Source of the DNA: JBJSXJ01 sp044235425
GTDB taxonomy: Bacteria > Planctomycetota > Planctomycetia > Pirellulales > Pirellulaceae
DNA length: 64,000 nucleotides
Reading direction: 5' to 3'
Assembly (NCBI GenBank): GCA_044235425.1
Contig: JBIIHW010000028.1
Span: 1 to 64,000, forward strand
The notes beneath the pieces are model-generated. The model had not been told where the DNA came from. It saw only the letters and a program-made list of their open reading frames with translations, and searched no databases. Position numbers and translations under genes: made by a program. This document shows positions 47,301-55,200 of the stretch, in pieces. The first letter of the stretch is position 1, and each line of letters begins with the position of its first letter.

Positions 47301-47749
47301 AAGCGCACCACTTTTTCAACATCAGGCCGCAGCGACCGAGTCGTTCTGGAAATCGCGGGGCGCAGACGCGGAATGATCGTCTGCCACGGAGCGATCGGAA
47401 TCCTGCGAGGTGCCGGAACTTGCTCTTGCTGTCGCCAGATGAGTCTCGCATCCTCAACGGGCGGATCCTCCGTCAACCGCTCCCGAATGCGGAGCTTTAG
47501 CGGCATCCAAAATGGGACTAGGGTTTGCTTGGCAGGCCAGTCACCGGTCGCGACGAGTGAAGGACCAGCTTGACTGTAGAGCGACGACTCGATGGTGCGA
47601 ATGGGCCCCGCCGGATCATCCTGCTGCTTCTGTGACGGAGCCGGCGCCAGCTTGTAATACCCAAGCAGTTCGGCAGCGGCCGGAACGAGCCGTTTCTCTG
47701 CGGACAGCACGCGGACCAAATCCGCTCGACTACACGCCGTGCGACTCAT
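44336..47749 (-). CDS. Large vWA-like / FGE / FGE sensor with internal VR2 (DGR target 2)
   Basis: 1,137 residues. N-terminal helical part (1-160); a vWA-like region (~170-290) with VQLILDRSQHLIPFL in place of a perfect DxSxS metal site and VPIVVLGDLGAL; a helical region (~300-560); FGE domain 1 (~590-815, RLRWIPAGQFRMGSPV to GFRCVRVQ); a linker; FGE domain 2 (~907-1137, RLRWIPPGRFRMG to GFRCIHV). VR2 encodes residues ~769-812 at the end of FGE 1. FGE 2 has no TR-like sequence (RGGGWRAKMRNSQSAARDKA). Both FGE domains lack the catalytic cysteine pair. The ATG overlaps the MoxR stop by four bases, so ATPase and sensor are made together. The vWA call is tentative; the FGE calls are firm. Confidence 0.9.
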   Translation of the reverse strand: MSRTACSRADLVRVLSAEKRLVPAAAELLGYYKLAPAPSQKQQDDPAGPIRTIESSLYSQAGPSLVATGDWPAKQTLVPFWMPLKLRIRERLTEDPPVEDARLIWRQQEQVPAPRRIPIAPWQTIIPRLRPAISRTTRSLRPDVEKVVRLLATGQFLDHVPRQSVRRWGDGVQLILDRSQHLIPFLEDQRYFQQQLQKLLPHGAVQLAVYDELLDSLRSIVPGRGLGEYRLPEPHVPIVVLGDLGALLPGRGSKVWLDWADQLTRQGGQALVVVPCSPQRVSAALRSKLDIIPWQKLALAQSCESPAARRELVDRLFRLLSPFRRIEPGLLRAVRKMVESAADASLESDFWQDARLLSKHHRAATPDPEQMSGFATVSAEERRQVLEIVRSWRRELAPEVWISEIWGLDADSEALLPRVDAEDARRWQSVLASQVAGLRDDSLLDWLARTTAILPEQALARHQPLRRLHRQVHHHQRLLEGDPRELPAGPVRDLQLCQQHGWLTFREKESSGLARPFEQEHWLCDVRSSNDTLVVWADDDRPEPRFWKTGTPPAWARRWGTDQCGPWSEIAVPDGKRGEVVQRLRWIPAGQFRMGSPVTESERFSDEGPQHVVTISQGYWMFDTAVTQELWRAVIGKNPSRFSGDRLPVERVTWHDCQQFVTQLSKLVPDSSFALPTEAQWEYACRAGTVTPFSYGNQITPEQVNYDGNYPYSNGSKGLYRQKTVPVGSLPANPWGLFEMHGNVREWCMDGQRRYDDQPITDPVGPMAPGADRLIRGGSWYDNARHARSASRFAIDPGDRDGSLGFRCVRVQDQGVAEPAEREALRRGSVAEQRPDEKTRSDVRRITIQLGDSPICEIPKAPRLRVETDLLEVELERFIQPTWATAIGRDRLGLWSEFAVELEGGAVVVQRLRWIPPGRFRMGDDDPESSPVVNAAPQHEVTITDGFWMFDTPVTQALWSTVRDHNPSQFPGGQRPVENVSWQESQEFMQRLSARVPGLNLRLPTEAQWEYACLAGSQTRWSWGDRPTQGVAHVESRNVDAGTCAVGTFAANSWGLFDMHGNVWEWCQDRPREYGVEPVVNPVGPSDGDGERVIRGGGWRAKMRNSQSAARDKAFPVTRSNLIGFRCIHVPTVPSQP
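45315..45445 (-). other. Variable repeat VR2 (internal)
   Basis: Aligns without gaps to TR positions 42638-42768 (offset 2,677). There are 12 differences, all at TR adenines, and none at the 103 other positions. It lies in the middle of the large sensor gene, with ~980 bp of coding sequence after it. It shares five substitutions with VR1, three of them at the outer edges. Confidence 0.96.
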
Positions 47750-48714
47750 GATTCCAGTCCAACCCGTTTATTCAAAACGAAGTCCTTAATGTCCTTCAGC
47801 ACCGCGAGCTGTTCGTCGCTGGAATCTGGTTTGAGCTGGGTAACCGCTCGCAGCAAATCGAGATACTCGGCTTGGCCGGGAAGTGGCGTGACATGAGCCG
47901 CTTTCGTGGCAACGCGATCCTTCACCAATTGGTCGGCCGCTTCGAGCAACACCGTCTCGTCGACGCTGGGAAAATGAGCTTTCCCACGTGCAATTAATTG
48001 TTTGATCAGCGCCTCACGTTCCTGGGGTAAATCAATGGACAGGACCAAACATCGCCGCAGAAAGGCATCGGGCAAACTGCGTTCCGCGTTCGTCGTGATG
48101 ATGACCAAGGGAGGTGCATTTTTCACGACCACCGGCTCGGCATAGGGCACCGTAATTTTGTTCTCTCCCAGGGCTTCGAGCAGGCCGTTGGGGACATCAC
48201 TTTCCCCCTTGTCGATCTCGTCGATTAACAGCACGCAGCCATCCGCTGCCTTCCAGCGTTCTGGCTTATGATGCACAACTCGAGTGTTCGTTACGCGCTG
48301 TTCCGCACCCGCCCAGTCGAAAGCCCACCAAAGTGGCCCGGGGCGAATGTACTTCTCCTCGGCTAGCTCTTGCCGCGCATCCTCGAAAGACTTGAAGATT
48401 TGACTGCAGATTTGAGCGTCCGCTAAACGCTGCACGGCATCAAAATGCCAGAGCAGGTCACGCGACTCGGTGCGTGAGTCAACCACAAACGAAATGAACG
48501 CTCGTTTGAGCTGATGAGCGGCCGCGCGGGCCAATTGACTTTTGCCGACGCCCGGCTCTCCACGAACCAAGAGCGGCCGCCGCGCCGCGAGCGCAGCGTT
48601 AATCGCGTCGACGCTCCGTTGATCAAAAACGTGAACGTCGGGTGCAAAATCACCCGTGGTTGGCAAGGTAATCGAACCCGAAGGATTGGTGAGGAATTTT
48701 GTTTTCGTTCCCAT
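47746..48714 (-). CDS. MoxR-type AAA+ ATPase
   Basis: 322 residues. Walker A GEPGVGKS (52-59), Walker B CVLLIDEIDKG (160-170), a sensor-1 region VIITTNAERSLPDAFLRRC with the arginine finger, and a C-terminal lid. MoxR ATPases act as chaperones for vWA-domain partners; the next gene codes for a vWA-like region, matching that pairing. It starts with ATG overlapping the SEFIR-gene stop by one base (TAATG) and ends overlapping the sensor start (ATGA). Likely role: energy-dependent switch between the sensor and the SEFIR effector. Confidence 0.9.
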   Translation of the reverse strand: MGTKTKFLTNPSGSITLPTTGDFAPDVHVFDQRSVDAINAALAARRPLLVRGEPGVGKSQLARAAAHQLKRAFISFVVDSRTESRDLLWHFDAVQRLADAQICSQIFKSFEDARQELAEEKYIRPGPLWWAFDWAGAEQRVTNTRVVHHKPERWKAADGCVLLIDEIDKGESDVPNGLLEALGENKITVPYAEPVVVKNAPPLVIITTNAERSLPDAFLRRCLVLSIDLPQEREALIKQLIARGKAHFPSVDETVLLEAADQLVKDRVATKAAHVTPLPGQAEYLDLLRAVTQLKPDSSDEQLAVLKDIKDFVLNKRVGLES

Positions 48715-50189
48715 TAGGGCGGTATCTCGATTCCAGCTGCGTGGGCGAGGATTCTTCGAAGAAGTGACAACAAAGTATTTTCATCGCCATGGGATTCCGG
48801 CGCATCCAATGCGATGAAGGAAATGCGAGGAAACAGTTTATCCATTCGCTCGGCCAACGCCCGGCGCCGAACTCGTCCCGATTCATCAGCGGGATTAGAA
48901 AACGAGTAGTAGTATTGCCATCTATCAAGTTGAAATCGAGTCTCGAGTTCCTCGTTGATGGCATCAATCTTGGCTGCTCGGCCCTCGGGGCTTAACAAGT
49001 CCGTACTGAAGGATTTACTAATTCCCTCGATAAAGTTCGTAATGAACTTTTCATCATCTGAATCTATACCCTCTTCAGGAGATTCGGACAAACGAAACAT
49101 AGCAGAGGGAAACTCTTGGTGATTTTTCATTTCACGAAAATGCGTCGCACGCCCCTGGAGCCTCGCTACTGCGACCTCCACAAAGGTGTGGGTTCTGGCC
49201 GAAAAACCAAAGACGCCGGCTGTGTTTTGCATTAGCATCGTCATTTGCTTGATTTGATCGCCCACCAATGCGGCGGGAATGACGTTGTAGGCGACCTTGC
49301 ACAAAACTTCCCCCGCTTTCTTACCTTTGGCTTTTTCAAGTGCCTGGATCGCCTTCAGGAGCGGAGTCAAAACCTCGCGCAGACCGTTTCCCTTCAGCAA
49401 TTTTTCGATGGCTTCCTGAGCTCTCGTGTCTGCGGGGTGATGATCGGGCAACTGCAGTTGCTCTGCAAGCGCCTGGAGCCCATCGGTCGAAGCGGCAAGT
49501 TCCTTGACCGCCGCCGCTATCAGGATTTTGCGATGCTCGTCGTCCGAGTCGGGAACCTCGTTGGCGGCAGGTCCTTCAATTTCGACGGTTGGTGAAATCC
49601 TAATCTTTTCCAGTTGGTCATAGTTGGCGGCATAAGACTTTGATTGGATCGCACCCTGTGTGGGAAAAGAGAGGGGATCCACCTGCTTTTGAGTCCGATT
49701 CTGCCTTTGGCCAAGTGGCGCTGGCTTGATTCCACTAGCATCATAAACAAAATCTAGCAGCGCCTGATAGTTATTCTCGCTGTTAAGAACGTAATGAGTC
49801 GTCGACTTCAGCGGCTCGGGAATATGCTTTTCATCGTTAGGATCGAACAAGACAGGAACGAATTTAGTTCCTCGACTCTTACTGTCGTAAATCTCAGCCG
49901 TGATCAGACAGCCCTCGAAATCAGATCCTCTTCCCAGTCCTGCCGCACGATGACCACGAAATCCCAGATAATGATTCTCGGTACAGACCACCAACACGTG
50001 GGTTGCAATATCCAGCTGATTCATCATCCAGCGACACCAACCCTCGTCTGGCGTGCCGTTGACGTATCCGTCAATTTCAGTGTGGCAGCCATCCTGTCGA
50101 AGCCGCTGTGCCAATGCAGCCACTTTTTTCTTATGATCTTCAGAATCATGACTGTAACTGATGAACAGTTTGGGATTGTCAGATGCCAT
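48714..50189 (-). CDS. SEFIR-domain effector protein
   Basis: 491 residues. The N-terminal ~150 form a SEFIR domain, a TIR relative: LFISYSHDSEDHKKKVAALA, EGWCRWMMNQLDIATHVLVV, CTENHYLGFRGH and TKFVPVLFDPNDE. TIR and some SEFIR proteins in bacteria act as NAD-consuming or signalling effectors in defence; that activity is inferred here. A linker and a helical C-terminal region (~230-490, e.g. LQALAEQLQLPDHHP, LLKAIQALEKAKGKKAGEVL) follow, perhaps the part that talks to the ATPase or sensor. It is the first gene of the operon, so the promoter should lie in 50190-50470. Confidence 0.85.
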   Translation of the reverse strand: MASDNPKLFISYSHDSEDHKKKVAALAQRLRQDGCHTEIDGYVNGTPDEGWCRWMMNQLDIATHVLVVCTENHYLGFRGHRAAGLGRGSDFEGCLITAEIYDSKSRGTKFVPVLFDPNDEKHIPEPLKSTTHYVLNSENNYQALLDFVYDASGIKPAPLGQRQNRTQKQVDPLSFPTQGAIQSKSYAANYDQLEKIRISPTVEIEGPAANEVPDSDDEHRKILIAAAVKELAASTDGLQALAEQLQLPDHHPADTRAQEAIEKLLKGNGLREVLTPLLKAIQALEKAKGKKAGEVLCKVAYNVIPAALVGDQIKQMTMLMQNTAGVFGFSARTHTFVEVAVARLQGRATHFREMKNHQEFPSAMFRLSESPEEGIDSDDEKFITNFIEGISKSFSTDLLSPEGRAAKIDAINEELETRFQLDRWQYYYSFSNPADESGRVRRRALAERMDKLFPRISFIALDAPESHGDENTLLSLLRRILAHAAGIEIPP

Positions 50190-50355
50190 CGTGGTCGCCG
50201 CCCACCCTGATTTCGACTACGTCACTGAAAAATACAAATCACCGGACAACTTGAAATTCTTTCCCGCGCTTCGTCAGGTGAATAAAAAACTCATGATCAC
50301 GAAACGAGTCACGGACTGGTTGAAGCACCAGGACGTGGATTCGCCGCGATATTGA
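50161..50355 (+). pseudogene. Possible gene remnant opposite the SEFIR start
   Basis: A 64-residue frame on the plus strand whose second half looks protein-like (VVAAHPDFDYVTEKYKSPDN, then LKFFPALRQVNKKLM, VTDWLKHQDVDSPRY) and which ends in a proper stop. It overlaps the SEFIR N-terminus antisense, has no clear ribosome site and no recognisable family. It may be the broken 3' end of a gene cut when the cassette arrived, or chance. Confidence 0.2.
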
Positions 50356-50472
50356 ACCATGCGGGGAAGCTGAAAGCAAGCGTGCACATAGTTGAATGTT
50401 GTATGGGCAAAAAAGCTCCGCAGGGAATACCGTCGGGATGCGATTCACACCAACTTGCAAGAATAAGAGAGT

Positions 50473-50573
50473 TTATCGTCGGCGTAGTTTCCTCACACTC
50501 TGTGCCCTCCGTGACTCTGTGTTTCATAAATCCCTAGAACTTCTCGCTCAGCAAATTCCCCCAGAATCGCGAC
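50473..50573 (+). repeat. Right 101-bp direct repeat flanking the DGR cassette
   Basis: The second copy of the sequence at 41181-41281, same orientation, one mismatch. It lies upstream of the SEFIR gene, so the pair encloses the cassette at a distance of 9.3 kb. Confidence 0.95.
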
Positions 50574-50629
50574 CTCCTTTACCTGTTGGTGCACAGGCCC
50601 TCACGATCCTCGGACATCCTGCCCAGGAA

Positions 50630-50662
50630 CAAAAAAACAGCCGCTCGGTGAGGAGCGGCTGT
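50630..50662 (-). terminator. Rho-independent terminator of the PEP-CTERM gene
   Basis: A perfect 10-bp stem ACAGCCGCTC/GAGCGGCTGT (50637-50646 with 50653-50662), 6-nt loop, followed on the minus strand by seven T. It lies 63 bases past the stop at 50726. Confidence 0.92.
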
Positions 50663-50725
50663 CAGAGGTCGAGCATCTTGCTGGTCGCCGGCAGTTTGCC
50701 GATCGAGCTGCGGATGCGATCGGCG

Positions 50726-51364
50726 TTAGCTTTGGGCTGCCAAGCGGCGTCGGCGAGCGTGGAAGGCCAAGCCGAACACACCGAGGCCCATGATTGCCAA
50801 CGTCGAAGGCTCAGGCACGGCGGTGCTCGGCGGTATGATCAAAGCCCAAGCCGGGTCGGTACCTAAAGCATTTTCGCCAGCGACGAAGATGACGAGCGCG
50901 GCTTCCGTCGAGGAACTTACGGAAGCTAAAGTGCCGTAGAACACCATCGAAAACAGCGCTTGCGAGTTTATTTCCGGCGTAAGATTGTAATAACCAAAGC
51001 CGAGGGTCGAACTGAAAGAAAATGCGCCCGACATGGTGTTAAACGTGACTAAGTTAGAATGCGAGAACTCTCCAGGTTCTACTGCTAATAAGGGAATCGA
51101 ACCCTGAACGGCGGCCAAATTCAACGTTTCGCCAACCGCCAGCCCGTAGTCGTTAGCGGCGTCTCCAATCAATGTGACAGGCATCAGGGCAGTACTGAAG
51201 TCGACAACGAGCATGCTGCTTTGATCCTGGGAAAAGGTGAGGTGGTCGTAGTTGCTGAAGTTTCCCGTGGCAATCAAGCGGTAGTCAAACGCCGCTTTCC
51301 CCGTTGAGGTGACGCTCGCCACCAGCAAGATCGCCAAGCCTAAAATCCGACTCCAAATCTTCAT
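50726..51364 (-). CDS. PEP-CTERM exported protein
   Basis: 212 residues. Signal peptide (ILGLAILLVASVTSTGKAAF), a beta-rich middle of cohesin/dockerin-free type, and a C-terminal sorting tail VPEPSTLAIMGLGVFGLAFH followed by RRRR. The tail is the substrate signal of exosortases, which sort proteins to the cell surface or matrix. No function is assigned for the middle. AAGGGG precedes ATG 51364. Single gene with its own terminator. No exosortase gene lies in the window. Confidence 0.88.
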   Translation of the reverse strand: MKIWSRILGLAILLVASVTSTGKAAFDYRLIATGNFSNYDHLTFSQDQSSMLVVDFSTALMPVTLIGDAANDYGLAVGETLNLAAVQGSIPLLAVEPGEFSHSNLVTFNTMSGAFSFSSTLGFGYYNLTPEINSQALFSMVFYGTLASVSSSTEAALVIFVAGENALGTDPAWALIIPPSTAVPEPSTLAIMGLGVFGLAFHARRRRLAAQS

Positions 51365-51715
51365 CGCGAAATCCCCTTCCTTAAAAGAACAACCCAGTAA
51401 CCGCCACGCTGACCGTTACACCCTCGATGGGCGGATTCGCGGCTAGCGGAATGGACGGCTGCCCTATCCTCAAGGCACATTGCTGCTGGTAACGCCCCCT
51501 GGGTGACGAACCTGACACCATTTTCGCTCCTGCCATAAGTTTTCCACTCAAAAACCACTCTTAATAGCGGGTTCCATAACCCGACTCGAGGTAACGATTG
51601 CTCACGGTTTGGAATCGCCCAATGATTTCGCCGTGTCGATGCGAACACAAACGAGCGCCGCACACTGTCCGAAATGGCGGAGGCGTGGCATCCCAGAGCC
51701 AGGGGCGCCCCGCAC

Positions 51716-51945
51716 GTAACCGAGGAAGTCGTAACCCCGACCGGCACGAGACCAGTCGAGAGCCTTTCGCTACCCGACCTTGGGCCTATCGAGGGCTGCT
51801 CCCGACCCGACCTTGGGCCTATCGAGGGCTGCTGCTGACCCGACCTTGGGCGTATCGAGGGCTGCTGCTGACCCGACCTTGGGCGTATCGAGGGCTGCTC
51901 CCGACCCGACCTTGCGTCGGGCGAAGCACTGACTTCCGCGGTTAC
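51716..51945. repeat. Inverted-repeat-bounded block related to the 1-960 array
   Basis: GTAACCGAGGAAGTC at 51716 is mirrored by GACTTCCGCGGTTAC at 51931-51945 (one mismatch). The right part, 51898-51945, is the reverse complement of the junction of the left-edge array (GTAAC...CGCTTCGCCCGACGCAAGGTCGGG). It encloses four 33-bp repeats. Confidence 0.88.
51772..51903. repeat. 33-bp tandem repeat, four units
   Basis: Units begin ACCCGACCTTGGGC at 51772, 51805, 51838 and 51871, with a partial fifth at 51904 that turns into the array family (ACCCGACCTTGCGTC). In one frame it would encode an 11-residue repeat, but the frame has no other coding features. Confidence 0.95.
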
Positions 51946-52200
51946 CTACCGATTGTCAGCTCAACCGCAAGAAACCGAGGGGGTAAGCGGCGTTAGACGC
52001 TAGCCCTCCGGTTTTTGGGCAACGGGATGATTCGTGCGAGTTGAGTGTTGGTGTGTTGTTGGGATTTCGTATTCAGATGTCGCGGTCACTCGCGGAATCA
52101 CCGGATGGCTTGCGCCGTTCCGCTAAAAACTCGATCGCAAAAACCTGATCGCAACCATCTCTCGGCAACTGCTCAATAATCTTTCCGCAGTTGGTCAATC

Positions 52201-55200
52201 TCATTTGCCCTGCGGGCCGAGCACTTGGAATTCCTGAAAGGCGGTGTTTTCACCGAGCGGCGTGACCGAGTGGACTTGCCACAGAAGCCAGCGGTAGGAG
52301 CCGATGTTTTGATCGTCGGACGATTGAATTCGAGTCGCCTGAAATGGATCGGCTGGGGATGACGTGGCGTCCACCTCCAATAACGCTCGAAACAGTTTGC
52401 GATCGCGAGTATTCCAGCCGGGATCGGTTTCACTCGTGCTGCCATACAGCGTGAAGTGCTGCGGGCCACGCACTCCATTTTGCTGAAACGACCACGTCTG
52501 GATCGTCTTGATCTCTCGGCCACAACCCAGATCGACTTTGTACAATCCGCCTTCCACGCCATTGCCAAAGACCGGACCATAATTCCGAGCCAGCTGACCA
52601 TCGAACAGCATGTTCGTCGGTTCGTTATTCGTAGCGGGCTGAGTCGTGAGGGCGGCGAACGGTAGAACGTCCGGGGATTTCTCCAGTCGGATGGATAAAA
52701 AAGCATTGGCCGCGGCCGATTCTGTTTTCGTGAATAGGTAACGCTTGATCACCAGCTCATTGGTTTTTTGTTCGCGGACAAATTGCACCATCAGTGGTTG
52801 GCCGGCAGCCGCGTTTTGCAGTCGCCACAGATCGGCGACATTCTTCACGGGCTGTTGATTCAGCGACTGAATCAAATCCTGCGACTGAAATCCGTCCGCT
52901 GCGGCTGGGGAATCTCGAGGCACGGTCTTCAGGTGAACACCGCCCGCATCCTTCGGCACGCCAAACGCCGAGAACTCGTCACCTGCCAGGTTGCGAACGA
53001 TCGCTCCCCGCCAGAAATGCTCGCCAACGAGCTTGGGACGAGCGGCCGACGGACGCTGAGCTGGCTCATTACCCGGCAGTTTGGGCACTCGAGCGACTTT
53101 CTTCAGCGCAGCTTTTTGCACTCCAAAATCCTGCATCGAAAAGTTTTGAAAACCGAGCTGCAGCGCGGGCGATCCATCCTGCACGCGATAGTCGCCCCTT
53201 TCGCGATTCACAAACAGCGGATCGCCCGTCAGCGAATGAGCATCGCAGCCGTGAGCGGCAAACTTGATTCGGTCGGCATCCGACGTTGTGAATAAATTGA
53301 AGTCCACCTCGCGCCCCCACTTGCCAGACGGCATAATCGCCGGCGCATGGGCACCCGCCCAGATGTTGCGAGTGACCTCGTCGTTACTAATGCCATTACC
53401 GCCTAAGTGATACCAGACGTGCGGATGAAACCCGCAGTCCACACCAATATTGTTCGTGACTCGGCGATGAAAACCTTCGCGCAACTTCAAACCACCGTGC
53501 AAGAACACGTTGTTCGTAATTTCGTAGTTGCTCGAACCGTCATCGAGATCCACATCCCAGCCGTGATCACAACGCCAACGATTGTGCCGCAGAATCGTTG
53601 GTTTGACGGCATCCAGTTTCGCGAGCTCCGGTAGCAGCTCGGTGGGCTCATTGCGTAACCCCCAATAGCGATCGCGTCCCCAAGAATTGAATGAGCCGTG
53701 ATCGCCGGTCTCTTGGACCGTATCGAACACATCGCAATGTTCGATCAAGTGCCCACCCCAGCAGCCATCACCGATATTAATTCCGGCTCGCGAGGCATCG
53801 TAAATCGAGCAGTGACGCACGGTGATGGCAGACGCCATGGCGATCTGTACCCCGGCTGCTTGCTTTTCCACCAAACCAATGCCGCGGATTAAACAATCCT
53901 CCACGAGGCATTCGGCGGGGTAGTCGTCGCTCTTCGGCCCCGGCTCTCGATCAAGCCGCTCCAAGGTCTGTCGCTGGCCGTATTCAAACAAAGGATTTCG
54001 CACGGCGGACGGGTCACCGACAAAGGCGATGGCGCTCGCCCCCGTATCGCGAATGTCACACCCAACAACGTGCGCGCGACGGTTGTATCTGCTGACAAAA
54101 ATCGCATTGCCACCCATTTGATCGAACTGGCAATCAAAGAGGCCGCAATCCTCCGTGCCCTCCAGGAACACTGCTCCCTCTCGCGCGATCGTCCAATCGC
54201 TACGTAGCAGCGGCTCTTTGGTCTGCATGAAGGTGCGAGCGGCGTGACGGAACGTCAGGCCGTGGAACTGAACCTTTTTGACCGGCTGCTGCTGACTTCC
54301 TTGCAGCCGAATCAATTGACTACCCACCGGAAACTCGACCGTGGCTGCTGTCAGGTCGAGCTCTTCGGGTGGAAAAAAATAAAGCGTGTTCGAGTTTTGG
54401 TCGTGGAACCATTCACCTGGCGCATCGAGCTCTTCCCAAATGTTCTCCACGTAGCGATGTTGCGCGTGCATTCCGGAGCCGCGATTGTTTTGTAGCCCCC
54501 CTTCGATTTGCGGGGTTCCGTCGCGGTCCTTGCCGGTGATGAGGAAGTGCACACCACCCCACGCTCCGGGATGCAAGGCATGCAAATAACCACCGGCGGG
54601 ATTGGCCCAGCGCGCCGCGCGCTGGCGACTGATCGCATCCGCCGCGAAGCCACCAAAGGGCCGAACCGCCGGATCAAAATTAGGATAGCGCGCCATCCGC
54701 TGTCGTTCGCCATTCACAAAAAGCTCGTCGATCGCCAGCAGGGATTGCCCAGGAGCGTCTTCCGGCTGAGAGGGCTCTGCGAGGATTTGTCTTCCCAAGT
54801 CAGCTTGCCAAATGCCGTCACGAAACGGTCGCCATTTCAGGTTGAGCAATCGGTCGCTCGTCATGATCACCTTTTCACCGGGCGCCGAGCGGACGGTGAC
54901 GTCGTGGTCGTCCTGAGTGAACTCCCAGCGCCGCTGCAGGCGATAGGTACCCGCATGCAGGATGACCACCGTGCCGCGAGTCGTCCGTGCGAGTGCCTGA
55001 GCGGCCAGGGGGGATGCGACCGGTTTGTCCGCCGTGCCAGGGTTCTTGTCATCTCCCCGCGGGTCGACATGAATCTCACGTGTGGACGTAACCGGTGCCG
55101 GTTGTAAGGCTGCGGTAGTTGCCGTCGCGGCAGTTGTCGTCGCGGCAGTTTCCTGAGCCGCCGCTATTCCGTACTCCGAGCCGCAAGGCACTCCATACCA

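Larger units (their letters stand above)
50190..50725. other. Right flank of the DGR cassette
   Basis: 536 bp. It contains the expected promoter of the leftward SEFIR operon, a possible plus-strand gene remnant (to 50355), the right copy of the 101-bp direct repeat (50473-50573), and the terminator of the PEP-CTERM gene (50630-50662). No other gene is seen. Confidence 0.6.
51365..52200. other. Intergenic region with repeat block
   Basis: 836 bp without a credible gene. The centre (51716-51945) is a repeat block related to the left-edge array. Open frames at 51361-51747 (minus) and 51598-51996 (plus) follow the repeats and show no domain. The right 200 bp carry no recognisable signal. Confidence 0.6.

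Noticed and set aside
41578..47749. True formylglycine-generating (sulfatase-activating) enzymes
   Set aside because: The catalytic cysteine pair after the RGGS motif is missing in all three FGE domains and in the TR, and the loop is diversified by the DGR.
51361..51996. Two open frames (minus 51361-51747, plus 51598-51996) as genes
   Set aside because: They track the tandem repeats and GC-rich sequence, lack ribosome sites and resemble no family; the repeated 11-residue unit is a by-product of the 33-bp period.
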